This document shows positions 54,181 through 63,694 of a stretch of 64,000 nt of DNA, piece after piece; the stretch's first letter is position 1, and the number at the start of each line of letters is the position of its first letter. The translations under genes were made by a program, and so were the position numbers. Source of the DNA: Anarhynchus alexandrinus (lineage: Eukaryota > Chordata > Aves > Charadriiformes > Charadriidae); contig VUYV01000016.1 in assembly GCA_008711295.1 (NCBI GenBank), positions 6,256,073 through 6,320,072 of the forward strand. The letters run 5' to 3'. The notes under the pieces were generated by a model. That model ran no database searches and was not told the origin of the DNA. It saw nothing but the letters and a program-made list of their open reading frames with translations.

Positions 54181-54246
54181 CTTCCACGTGCATTTCTTAA
54201 TGTTCCTGGCTAGTTAGGCTATCTAGCTTTATAGACAAGTATACTC
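54181..54246 (+). other. BTBD3: BTBD3 5' UTR part of the first coding exon
   Basis: There are 66 bases between the acceptor AACAG (ending 54180) and the main ATG. The stretch holds one upstream ATG and an E-box CACGTG at 54185-54190. If transcription starts just upstream (about 53.8-54.0 kb), the acceptor would not be used in that transcript and the UTR would be continuous. Confidence 0.65.
54200..54217 (+). other. Small upstream ORF (5 codons plus stop) in the BTBD3 leader
   Basis: This is ATG TTC CTG GCT AGT TAG, ending 29 bases before the main ATG. Its start context is weak (T at -3), so leaky scanning is expected. It could dampen translation from Met1 or favour reinitiation at Met9 or Met61. 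It is seen in the sequence; the regulatory effect is inferred. Confidence 0.35.
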
Positions 54247-54569
54247 ATGGTAGATGAGAAAGGAAAGAACATGAAATGTCTCACCTTCTTCTTGATGCTT
54301 CCAGAGACAGTCAAGAACAGGTCCAAGAAGAGCTCTAAGAAGGGAAATAGCAGCAGCAGTAGCAGCAGCAAATTGCCTCCAGTTTGCTATGAAATCATTA
54401 CCTTGAAGACCAAAAAGAAGAAGAAGATGGCTGCTGATATTTTTCCCCGAAAGAAACCAGCCAACACTAATACAACTGCTGTCCAGCAGTACCACCAGCA
54501 AAATCTCAATAACAACAACACTATTCCAGCGCCTAATTGGCAAGGACTTTATCCAACTATCAGAGAGAG
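54247..54569 (+). CDS. BTBD3: BTBD3 coding exon 1 of 4 (residues 1-107 plus two bases of Arg108)
   Basis: This exon encodes the low-complexity N-terminus ahead of the BTB domain. It begins MVDEKGKNMKCLTFF, the BTBD3/BTBD6-type start with a short hydrophobic patch at residues 9-18. A Ser tract (35-41), a Lys run (56-60) and an Asn/Gln-rich segment (about residues 75-95) follow, ending at YPTIRER just before the BTB fold. The exon opens at an acceptor with a strong pyrimidine tract ending in AACAG at 54180 and closes at AG|GTAAGT (intron from 54570, phase 2). The annotated ATG has C at -3 and G at +4, a mediocre Kozak context. Met9 and especially Met61 have better contexts, and translation from Met61 would give 461 residues, matching the short N-terminal isoform known in mammals. 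The start was chosen by family alignment from memory. Confidence 0.96.
54349..54369 (+). repeat. AGC-type triplet repeat encoding a seven-Ser tract in BTBD3
   Basis: Seven consecutive Ser codons (six AGC and one AGT) encode residues 35-41. The tract lies in the disordered N-terminal region that also varies in length within the family. A Met61-initiated isoform would lack it. Confidence 0.85.
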
Positions 54570-55111
54570 GTAAGTTCAGGGCAGTTTATTCTTGCTGTTT
54601 GAACAGAGTGGTGAAAGGTAGCAAAATGTTTGGAATACATATTTATTTAGTTACTCATTTATTTGCTGAAGAAAACACAGTTCTGTCTTTTTTTTTCTGT
54701 GTGTATGTGAAACAAGTATTTTGGTAATGGAAAATATTTTAATATCTCTTTTCCAGACAGTACAGCTGTTTGTCTTGAGTAAATAAAAATGTTGCTGGAA
54801 GCCGCAGCATACCCGTAAAGATTTGCTTTTAGACCTTAGTGGGGATTTTCAGTGATACATGCTCTTGACTTTGATTTCCGCTTTTTGAAAAGTTCTCATA
54901 AGTTTGGGGTTGACTTTTTTATTGCACACACACACACCATTTTTGCTTTTTTCTTCGGTATATTTGTGTGATGATGTGTAAAGTAGCTTAAAACAAAGTG
55001 TAACCTGCTTCTCTTTACTAACATGCAACTTTTAAGTTGTTAATTTCTTGGGTCTGGGGTAAGCACAGAATTACTGGGCACCATAAATTAACATGCTGCC
55101 TCTGTTTGTAG
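54570..55111 (+). other. Intron between BTBD3 coding exons 1 and 2
   Basis: This 542-bp GT-AG intron (GTAAGT to TTTGTAG) is phase 2. It contains a short (CA)n run at about 54924-54938. I see no other gene or repeat in it. Confidence 0.9.
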
Positions 55112-55202
55112 AAATGCAGTGATGTTCAACAATGACTTGATGGCAGATGTTCATTTTGTGGTCGGGCCACCAGGTGGGACCCAGCGGCTGCCAGGACACA
55201 AA
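55112..55202 (+). CDS. BTBD3: BTBD3 coding exon 2 of 4 (residues 108-138, start of BTB domain)
   Basis: This 91-nt exon completes Arg108 and encodes the first strand and helix of the BTB/POZ fold: N-A-V-M-F-N-N-D-L-M-A-D-V-H-F-V-V-G, then the P-G-G-T-Q-R-L-P-G-H-K loop. The conserved Asp120 and the H137-K138 pair are BTB hallmarks used in dimerisation and Cul3-type contacts. The acceptor is TTTGTAG at 55105-55111 and the donor is AAA|GTAAGC at 55203 (phase 0). Reading through the donor soon leaves BTB homology, which confirms the splice position. The upstream intron is only 542 bp and the downstream one 503 bp. Confidence 0.96.
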
Positions 55203-55705
55203 GTAAGCAACAGCTGCATTATCAGTTCGGGTGGGGATAGCCAGAGAGAGCTCTCACGGTTACACCAGTACATAGCATGGGAGATTCGGCTCTTCTGGGA
55301 CAGGCATAATTCTGTATTTTAAGAGGCTCCGTGCAGTGGCATGGTCTGTCCCTTGCTTTTCTTTGTGTTTTGGGTTAAACAGTACACTTGTGCTAAGGCA
55401 GTCATTGTAAAGTTAGGAATACTCCTTTGTGCTGCTGATTAATATTACTCCTGAGGTTTTCTAGAAATAGTTAACTTCTGTAGTGGACATGAGCACTTTC
55501 CAGTAGCTAATGCATATGTGCCTGTGAGAGTAAAATGCTGGGAAAATGTGTAATTCTGTTCTTAGCTTTGACTTCATTTCATACTGAAGTGTGTCTGTAG
55601 AGTCTGTCAGTGAAGCCCAGTGTGCTCAGAGTGGCTCTCCCACATTGTTTTTGTTGGTAGTGCTTTCAGTTTAAAGCATGAAATAAGATTTCCTTTTCTC
55701 AACAG
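55203..55705 (+). other. Intron between BTBD3 coding exons 2 and 3
   Basis: This 503-bp GT-AG intron (GTAAGC to CAACAG) is phase 0. It contains no recognisable gene or mobile element. Confidence 0.9.
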
Positions 55706-55824
55706 TATGTCCTGGCTGTTGGGAGCTCTGTATTCCATGCGATGTTTTACGGAGAGCTTGCTGAGGACAAAGATGAAATCCGTATACCAGATGTTGAGCC
55801 TGCTGCTTTTCTCGCAATGCTGAA
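55706..55824 (+). CDS. BTBD3: BTBD3 coding exon 3 of 4 (residues 139-177 plus two bases of Lys178, BTB core)
   Basis: This 119-nt exon encodes the BTB core with the signature Y-V-L-A-V-G-S-S-V-F-H-A-M-F-Y-G-E-L, then the acidic turn A-E-D-K-D-E and the I-P-D-V-E-P-A-A-F-L-A-M-L segment. The acceptor is TTCTCAACAG ending at 55705. The donor is AA|GTAAGC at 55825 (phase 2), and the Lys codon is completed by the first base of the next exon. Together with the previous exon it supplies most of the BTB homodimer surface. No frameshift or stop is present. Confidence 0.96.
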
Positions 55825-58800
55825 GTAAGCATCATTCATCTGCTGGATATGTTTTCCTTTATGATATATACATACACCGGTAATGTCATAGCTAAAGTAT
55901 TAGACTTGCATATAAACAGAAAGAAAGCAGTTGCTTTAAATAGTCCTCTTTTTGTGTTTCAAATATTTTAAACTTTTACTTCATTTTGCTCTTCCTCTCT
56001 ACTATTAAGCACGCATATATTAGTCTAATGCAGGCAATTATAAATAATAACTTTGACAGGGGATCTTTGGGCACATTGTATCCTGTAATGCCTATTGATC
56101 TGATTTGTCACTAGACGTTATACAAAGGAATGGAGTTACTAAAAAGAATTGTCAGCTATAACAACAAAAAAAACCCTGTTCTACTTTGCAAGCATAGAAA
56201 AAAGTTAAACACACACCAAAAAAAAACCCCCAGAACCCAGAATTGCTGGCTTTGTATATTGACATCGTTCCAGCTCTTTTATAAACTTGCTGTATGCAGG
56301 TCTTGTCTTAGAAAAACAACCCTAAGTTATTGAATATAGCCTCTGAAAATTAAATTTCTCCTCATCTATCATATTGATGCATTTGGAGAGTGATAAAAAG
56401 GCTGTTTACATGAATAAGGTTTTTTTATTCTAATGGGGGAAAACCAGTTAGTTTACATGATCATTATTTTTCTTCTTGCAAACTGCATGAGAAATACTGT
56501 CTTTTCCTAAATGAGCGTAATGAAGCAGCTTCCCTGCTGAATTGTCCTTGAATGTGTCTATACTCCAAATAATAAACTCTGATTATTTATTATTTATTTA
56601 TTTTAATAAACTCTGATTATTAAAGAGAAATGCCCTGTCACAGAAATGCTGTGGCTTTGAAGGGGTTTTTCCCTTCAGCTTCAGTAAATACCATTGCTTT
56701 CTGATAAAGAATATATGTTAGTGTCTGATAGTGATCCTTTTAATATGCTGCAGATTTTCTTGCATGTAATGGTGTACTCACTAGCTAGCGACATATTGTA
56801 TTTCATAGATGTATTGACTAGCTTGTGATTACAGAATAGTTTCTTTTTTTCTTTTACATTTCAGTGGCACTGTAGATGAACGTTCGAAGTTGTATAAAGA
56901 GTTTGTTGCATAGAGGTTTTATAGGTTATTATGAACATCAGAAATGTTCTGTGCAAATACCAATAACTGCCAGGAAAAGCTGAAGTCACACAGATACTCT
57001 ATAGGCCTGGAATACAAAGTTAAAACATGACATTATGTAAGTTGGTGCGTTATGGATCCCAGCTTTGGGCCTTTCTGGTTTTGCAGGTGTGTTTTGCAGA
57101 GTTCAGACTTGGGCTTTACTTTCATGCAGAATTTTACAAGGCGCAAATATAAGATAATTGGATTCCCCTAACCCCCCTTCCTTTTTGAACAGCAAATCTA
57201 TTTCACTGTGACTAAACATGATTTGCCATATAAAAACTGAATGTTTTCTTAATTTATCGTTAAGAAATGTGTCCAGAGAGCAAACCTAGAAAAGAGAGTA
57301 TCAATACTGACATCTAGGTCTTGGCATATTATTTAGCCCATGGCAATTTAGGAAACTATCTTCGAGATCATGGCCAGAACTATGGAATTCTTCACCTTCT
57401 CAGCTTTTATTTAAAAAAAAAAAACAAAAACAAAACCAAAAAAGAAACCCAAACTGAAAGGCCACAAAAAGTTTGTGGTCTGTGTGGATGTTGAGCTAAC
57501 CTTGCCAGTGCTAACTTCCACTCATGCAGTGCGCCTGAACCTGCAGAGTAGAGTGCTCCTGTGTCTGCGAACACCAGGGGTGTCTGCAGCCATGACAGTG
57601 CAGGGAAGGGGAAGGGATGTTTCTCAACAGTGCAGCACTCCCCTCAGCACAGGATTCAGTGTATGTGCTGCACTGGGTGGTGCTTGGGGGGAGCCACAGT
57701 CCCCTTCACTCTCCCCCTGGGAAATCATCTCCATGAGTGTTCCTTGCAACTGCTGTGTGAGCAGTGGATGGCAGAAGGCTCATGATACTGTTGCTACAGA
57801 AGGAAAAGACTTTTTTTACCTATCTGAAAGCAGCCCTTTCCTTCATATGCTCCTTTCCACAGTCAGGAGGGATGCATCATAATCTTTGTCAGAAAATACA
57901 TTGAGTTTGGTTTTGTGGGGTTTTGGGGTTGTTTTTCTTGTTTGTTTTGGGGTGTTTTATTTTTTCCTGAATAGTAAATTCTTATAGCATAAATGTGTTC
58001 TGTCTTTTAATATATCATGGGCATTCTGACAACAAACATCAGACAAGGTATTGCCAGATGTACCATAGGAAATAATACCTCAACTGGTAGATACTAATTA
58101 TTCTCCCAGTAAAATTGCTTTGGCTGTTCTCTGCAGTTTTGAAAATAGGCTTAAATTCCTAGTCTAGCTGACACACTGAATTGGTGTCTTTAATGTATGA
58201 CATCTTGTCTTAATCTTGACTGTTTGTGGTCTCGTCTTATCCCAGGGTAAGCCATCTAAACCATCAAACTCTGCAGTCTAGCAGAATCCTCTTTCAGAAC
58301 AGGATGAAACTGGAATACCAGTAATTGCAGACCAGAGTTGAGGTGCATTGGCAGAGTGAGAAGTGTGGAATATTGCTGACAGCCGATCTGTGCTTTGTCT
58401 GTTGTAAATCAGTGATATTAGTTCTTCCGCTTTCATGAATATTAAACTAGCAACTTTTGTACTATTTCAGTTTAAAACAGATGTCATCATTCTCTGCTGT
58501 ACTAGCAGGCAAAGAGAAGTAATAGAAGGGAGAAAAGACTTGGAGAGCAATGAGAATCATAAAAACGAAAGAATTGATATATTGAAAAATTTTTGGATAA
58601 ATTTTTGGATAAATAAAGGAGCTAAGCCTGTAATCAGTGATATATAGATGTGCTCTTTGTTTTTACAAATAGCCCAGCTGAAACCAAGTAAAAAAGGTTT
58701 AAGAAAAAAAAAAAAGGTTTGGGTTTGTGTAAGTATTCATTTTCTCTGTAACCTCTTAGATTTTATTATATTGCTTGAGCAGTATCTGCTCTGAGCATGT

Positions 58801-59996
58801 TTTCTAAGTGTATCTTGGAATATAGGACCCCACACCTGCAAAAATACAAATAAAGATATTTACCGCTATAATCAGATCAGTGTAGGTACTAATTCCACTT
58901 TATAAGCACATCTGTTCTGCAAAAAATTCACTTAGTTGGGAAACCTGCTAACTAGAAAATTTTAATTAGTACAGGGTCGCATACAACTTCAGCTTTACTG
59001 GAGGAAGACACTTTTATCAACCATAACCATCAAGACGTGCTTATTCCTATGAAGAGTAAAATTGCATTTGGCATGGTTTTAGCACATTGCATTCACCAGC
59101 TGCAAATGGGGCCCTGAAGCATGAGATATTAAAAAGAACAAACTGTACAATGGTTCATTTTTCTGAGCAATGAATCCCAGCAGTTTAGTCACATAAATAG
59201 AATTTCACCTTCATCTCTTCCACCACATTAGCATAGCAGTAAAGCTTTTTTCCTCCTTATGCAATGAGACTGAGAGAAAACACTGTGCTAGTGGAACTAG
59301 GATGTTGTAAGCATTGAGAAACCTGAAAATTAGAATTCTCTGCCTTTTCCTTTTTATATATGCTTCATCACCCTATTTAAAAACAATTGAACAAACAAAA
59401 AAAACCCAAACAAGCCACGCCCCCTAAAAAAACCCAACACAGTAATTATGAAAATGGATAGCAACTGATACACTTTGATAGTATTTCTCTTCTTAGACTA
59501 CCTAGTTGTCCCTAATAAACTTGTTTTCATTCCTGTATTTATATATACACCTCAGTAAATCATCATTCACCATCATGGGACATCCAGTCCAAGTACTCTT
59601 TGTGACACATGTTCCAGGCTGTTGTCATAGCCAAGTAAGGTAGCCCTTGAGGACCTGCTGCCTGGGGCAGATAGCCTCTCATTAGCCAAAGCATGTATGG
59701 AAGGAAAAGAGCTGCAGGGGCCATAGTTTGTAAACATAACCATTGTCTGCATAGCGTGTACCCCAAATGTGAAGTTTTATTCACCTTAGATTTAAGCCTG
59801 TTCTTTTCCGTGGTCTTACATGAGTGATGAATTTGGTTTGTACTTTCTTTCTGGATTTAATCAGTGTTCCCCAAAAGCACTGCTTAGTTTTAAAGTGGAG
59901 CCATTTAAATATTTTTTGTTTATAATTTTCAGATGTTGTTGACAAATTATGTTTTTGCATTAAGTGGCAGTGTTACATGCATGTGTTTTATTTCAG
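55825..59996 (+). other. Intron between BTBD3 coding exons 3 and 4
   Basis: This 4,172-bp GT-AG intron (GTAAGC to TTTCAG) is phase 2. It is mostly AT-rich. It contains an 18-bp direct repeat at 56570-56587 and 56604-56621 flanking TTTA repeats. It also holds an A-rich tract near 57412-57460 followed by a relatively GC-rich, stop-poor patch (about 57475-57880), then a G/T-rich block at 57908-57958. No coding exon with family resemblance was found inside. Confidence 0.9.
56570..56621 (+). repeat. 18-bp direct repeat flanking TTTA repeats
   Basis: TAATAAACTCTGATTATT occurs at 56570-56587 and 56604-56621 with a short TTTA-type spacer, within the large intron before the last exon. It is most likely slippage. 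Confidence 0.85.
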
Positions 59997-61029
59997 ATAT
60001 ATATATTGTGATGAAATTGATTTGGCTGCAGATACTGTACTGGCCACTCTTTATGCTGCCAAGAAGTATATTGTCCCTCATCTTGCCCGGGCCTGCGTCA
60101 ACTTTCTAGAGACAAGTCTAAGTGCAAAGAATGCCTGTGTGCTGCTTTCCCAAAGCTGCTTATTCGAGGAACCTGACCTGACCCAGCGCTGTTGGGAAGT
60201 GATTGATGCCCAAGCTGAGCTGGCTTTGAAGTCTGAGGGGTTCTGTGACATTGATTTTCAGACACTTGAAAGCATTCTCCGAAGGGAGACTCTGAATGCC
60301 AAAGAAATTGTTGTTTTCGAAGCAGCTCTGAACTGGGCTGAAGTGGAGTGTCAGCGACAAGAGCTAACGGCTACCATAGAGAACAAGCGCAAAGTCCTCG
60401 GGAAGGCTCTGTACTTGATACGCATCCCTACCATGGCACTCGACGACTTTGCAAACGGTGCTGCTCAGTCTGGGATTCTGACTCTCAACGAAACCAATGA
60501 TATCTTCCTCTGGTACACTGCTGCCAAAAAGCCAGAGTTACAGTTTGTAAGCAAGCCCCGGAAAGGCCTTGTTCCTCAGCGATGCCACCGTTTCCAGTCC
60601 TGTGCTTACCGCAGCAACCAGTGGCGATACAGGGGCCGCTGTGACAGCATCCAGTTTGCTGTTGATAAGAGAGTGTTTATTGCTGGCTTTGGGCTGTATG
60701 GCTCCAGCTGTGGATCGGCAGAGTACAGTGCCAAAATTGAACTCAAACGACAAGGAGTTATCCTAGGGCAGAACTTGAGTAAATATTTCTCAGATGGTTC
60801 TAGTAACACTTTTCCTGTGTGGTTTGAATATCCAGTGCAGATTGAGCCTGACACCTTTTACACAGCTAGTGTGATTCTGGATGGTAATGAACTCAGCTAT
60901 TTTGGACAAGAAGGAATGACAGAAGTTCAGTGTGGGAAGGTGACTGTTCAGTTTCAGTGCTCTTCGGACAGTACAAATGGCACTGGGGTGCAGGGAGGGC
61001 AAATACCCGAACTCATATTTTATGCTTGA
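59997..61029 (+). CDS. BTBD3: BTBD3 coding exon 4 of 4 (end of BTB, BACK and PHR domains, stop codon)
   Basis: This long terminal coding exon carries residues 178-521. It contains the end of the BTB fold (Y-I-Y-C-D-E-I-D-L and the A-A-K-K-Y-I-V-P-H-L-A segment), then the BACK helical domain (about 222-330, starting S-A-K-N-A-C-V-L-L-S-Q-S). The C-terminal PHR beta-sandwich covers about 373-520, with R-Y-R-G-R-C-D-S-I-Q-F, F-I-A-G-F-G-L-Y-G-S-S and W-F-E-Y-P-V-Q. The protein ends at P-E-L-I-F-Y-A and a TGA at 61027-61029. The acceptor is TTTATTTCAG ending at 59996, and the first base completes Lys178. PHR domains bind partner proteins in this family, while BTB-BACK links to cullin-3. The paralogue BTBD6 is the main alternative, but the residues seen fit BTBD3 better. 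Confidence 0.97.
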
Positions 61030-61619
61030 ATGAAAGTGCGTGGAGACAAAGCATTTTGCTATGAAGAACCTGTCTGGTTCAGGCCTACTGACACTTAACT
61101 TTTTTTCTGCAGATGTGAGATCAGTACAGGTAATATGTAACTAAACGCTGTAGGCAAGTTACTGGCTTGCTATACTTGTAGCATCGTTGGTGATAAAGTT
61201 TAAGTGTAATATTTAAACTGGAAGCTCTTAGGAACAAGCAAGTTTTAAAGGCTTTGTAAGAGAGGTGCCTGTTTGCTGGTGATGCTGACCCTTTCTTTGA
61301 TGCACCTGTGAATCACCAGAGGATGTCGTCCTCTTATATCTCACTAAACGCTGTCTTCATTGATCCATTTTCTCTTTCTTCATTTCCTGCTTTCTGCTTG
61401 TAATTATTTGGGCAGGTAGGGGTAGAAAAGGAAGAGCCTTGTTTTATAGCTCTCTCTTCTGTCTGTTCTTCCGACTTAAGAGATTCCAGTAAACTGAGCT
61501 GCTTTTGATCATGGGAGCTGAAAGAAGTGCTTCAGTTTTAAGTAGAAAAAGCATGGATTTAAACCATCCTGAGAGATTTTCCTGCGGCCATGGGATGGCT
61601 ACAAGGGAAGACGGAGAGA

Positions 61620-61925
61620 AGCAAGTGGCTTTCAGGAAGCTACATGCCATGCTGACCGTGGCCACAGAGCATGAACATGTTTACAGTGAAGGGGGGATGT
61701 GGGCTTGGCAAGTTACCTGCAGAGTTCATTTTCTGGTAATCCCACCTTGAAGGCAAGGAAGTACTTGCACATGTTGAAATTGTATATGCAGCTCTTGAAA
61801 CCCTACTCCCATGACCTAGTTTTTGCTACATTGAAGTTGATTTGCTATTTAAATGTCTTTTCTTTGAACCCTTGCTAAATAAATGGAAATTAATATCTAG
61901 CATCCAATGCAGAATAATTTTTTGC
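61620..61925 (+). repeat. 306-bp direct repeat, copy 1 (inside BTBD3 3' UTR)
   Basis: Identical by eye over its whole length to 63695-64000, starting at AGCAAGTGGC and ending at AATTTTTTGC. It lies in its natural context here, continuous with the 3' UTR on both sides. Confidence 0.97.
61878..61883 (+). promoter_or_regulatory. Candidate proximal polyadenylation signal AATAAA
   Basis: A perfect hexamer in the BTBD3 3' UTR, about 850 bases after the stop. A T-rich stretch follows some 50 bases downstream, which fits a GU/U-rich downstream element. Use of the site is not shown. Confidence 0.4.
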
Positions 61926-62598
61926 TTGTTTTGGGTGGGATTTTTTTTTCTCCTAAACATGGTGGAGGCAGATAATAGAGAAACAAAAGAATGTACCAAT
62001 CCTGACTTGGACTTTCTTCTGTAATAAGAGATTTCTTCTTTTTATTACCATAAATTATCAGTGGAAATTTAGACAAAGACAAGAAGATTCCCAACTGTGG
62101 TCATTTTACACTTAGCGTATATCATCAGATAACAGTGAGGAGGAAGAAGTCTTCTCTAATGGTTAGTGTTGGATTTCTTGCAACTGCTTATGGTTACACA
62201 TAGGAGGATTATGTGGTGCAGAACTTTTCCTTGTCTGATTTTTTTAATTTTATTTTATTTTTTCAAACTTCCTGTCATATGTCTCTATCGTTTTTGGAAG
62301 AGCATTAGGGATCATGACTCCTTTATCAGGGAAGCAAACCAGTATAAATAAGAAATACAGGTACTATTTAAATATAAGAAAATCCTTCACCATTGCATTG
62401 TGACAGTTGCTTCTCAAAGGCACACTACCTATTGTAAAACATCTCATTCTTATTTCATCTCTGAAGTGGGTTCTGTTTGTTGTGTATGTTTTAACAAAAT
62501 GAGAGGACCAAATGATTCTTTAGACAGACTGAAGATTAATGTTATAGTATATCAACGCATTAATGCAGCATAACCCTAAATTCACTTGTCAGTTTTGC

Positions 62599-62604
62599 AA
62601 TAAA
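62599..62604 (+). promoter_or_regulatory. Candidate distal polyadenylation signal AATAAA
   Basis: A perfect hexamer in the sequence GCAATAAAAATG, followed at once by a T-rich run (GTTTTTCTC). It would end a 3' UTR of about 1.6 kb. Confidence 0.45.
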
Positions 62605-62924
62605 AATGTTTTTCTCATATGATTTCTTACCAGTTTAATACTATTACTCTAAGTGTTTCTTGACGGTTGGAATCCTGGCCCCTGGCCATCATAAAGTGCC
62701 AATACATCTTTGCAGTGTCCAAAATACCATCTGAAGTAAGGAAAACTGGAGCGTAGACATCAAACACTTTATGGCCAAATCCCAGATCTTCTCTCTAGGT
62801 AATAAAAGGAGAGCCAGGTAAAAAACTGCCCTGCAAGATCTATGCTTTTCAGCCATCTTAGTGTTTAATGTTTTATATACATACATACATATGACTGTGT
62901 GTGTAAGCAATGTTCTTTCTGAAA

Positions 62925-62932
62925 TGTAAATA
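62925..62932 (+). promoter_or_regulatory. Pumilio response element TGTAAATA
   Basis: An exact match to the UGUANAUA consensus bound by PUM1/PUM2, which represses or destabilises mRNAs. It is paired with a second site about 50 bases downstream. It is meaningful only if the BTBD3 3' UTR extends this far. Confidence 0.4.
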
Positions 62933-62974
62933 CCCTCAAAATGTATAAAGTGTTTTGATTTTTTTTGTAGCAAA

Positions 62975-62982
62975 TGTACATA
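62975..62982 (+). promoter_or_regulatory. Pumilio response element TGTACATA
   Basis: A second exact UGUANAUA match, 50 bases after the first, in a segment of ordinary complexity (62925-63050) that looks like a possible long-isoform 3' UTR end. Confidence 0.4.
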
Positions 62983-63670
62983 ATCCAGGCTGTTGGTGAC
63001 ACCTAAACAGAATGCTCCATGGAAAACTCAGACTGAAAGATTTAAAAAACCCTCCAGTTAATTATATTTAGATCTGCAGCCTAAAATAGACAAGAATATA
63101 GTTGCATGGACTGGAGGAAGCGTTGCTGAAGAGACTGTAGAAAGGACTCTTAAGACTGTGGTGAGGTAATGGTCATCTACTTTTAGACAACATCTGAGCA
63201 GCAGTTCCATTTATTTAAATACATTTGAAAGCAGAGAAAGACACTAATCAGCTGATTAAGTTTTCTTACAGCAAGCGATTGATGTAGATGTAATTACTCT
63301 GAGCGATGATCAGATTGACAAGTTGCTTGCAGTAGCAAGCTGCATTCTGAGTTGTGTGGAAAAAAAATCAGGTGCCTCAGCTGGTGGGACAAATCAGAGA
63401 GTACTGCACTGGTATAACTAGGCTTGGGTTCTCACTTTTAATTTATTTTTCAGTTTTTCCTTATCTGCAGATGAAGGTGAGGTATCTACTACGTTCACTG
63501 GCTGGAACAGAAGTTAGGAGATCAGAATACTGTGTAGCTGTAATATGTAGAAAATTAGCTGTTATTTAATTATTATTTGCTACTTTTATGAAATCTTTTT
63601 GAAGAAGTAGGGTGACAGCAACCTCTAGCTTAATTCCTCTGAGCCCATTCCAGGTTTTAGGAGCTGGTGC
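62983..63670. other. Sequence downstream of BTBD3, possible long 3' UTR or intergenic
   Basis: No gene, mobile element or clear polyadenylation hexamer recognised. It may be the end of a longer BTBD3 3' UTR or true intergenic DNA. Confidence 0.55.
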
Positions 63671-63694
63671 TTTTTTTTTTTTTTTTTTTTTTTN
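63671..63694. repeat. Poly-T run with terminal N
   Basis: 23 T followed by N at the border of the duplicated segment, a typical low-quality contig end. Confidence 0.95.

Larger units (their letters stand above)
54181..62625 (+). other. BTBD3: BTBD3 gene (coding-exon-containing part of the transcription unit)
   Basis: The four exons joined by canonical GT-AG introns encode a 521-residue BTB-BACK-PHR protein that matches the BTBD3 family along its whole length. The family acts as BTB adaptors of the Cul3 ubiquitin-ligase type. Mammalian BTBD3 is reported to move to the nucleus with neuronal activity and to orient dendrites toward active axons. Exon phases are consistent (2, 0, 2) and the total coding length is 1,566 nt including the stop. 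The left limit is the splice acceptor of the first coding exon. One or more non-coding 5' exons probably lie upstream, in the CpG island near 43-44 kb or at the proximal promoter near 53.8 kb. The right limit follows the AATAAA at 62599 and is uncertain, because the 3' UTR may run beyond 63 kb. Confidence 0.85.
61030..62625 (+). other. BTBD3: BTBD3 3' UTR (minimum extent)
   Basis: This follows directly after the TGA and contains no long ORF. It has T-rich and AU-rich segments and two AATAAA signals (61878 and 62599). The right end is set about 20 bases after the second signal. The UTR could continue past 63 kb, because two consensus Pumilio sites lie beyond this point. Positions 61620-61925 within it are repeated exactly at 63695-64000. 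Confidence 0.65.

Noticed and set aside
60160..61002. Minus-strand open frames opposite the last BTBD3 exon
   Set aside because: Shadows of the conserved + strand coding sequence.
59997..61029. Assignment to the paralogue BTBD6 instead of BTBD3
   Set aside because: Both share BTB-BACK-PHR architecture, but the N-terminus with Ser and Lys runs, the Asn/Gln-rich linker and the ending I-P-E-L-I-F-Y-A fit BTBD3 better, as does the 521-residue length.
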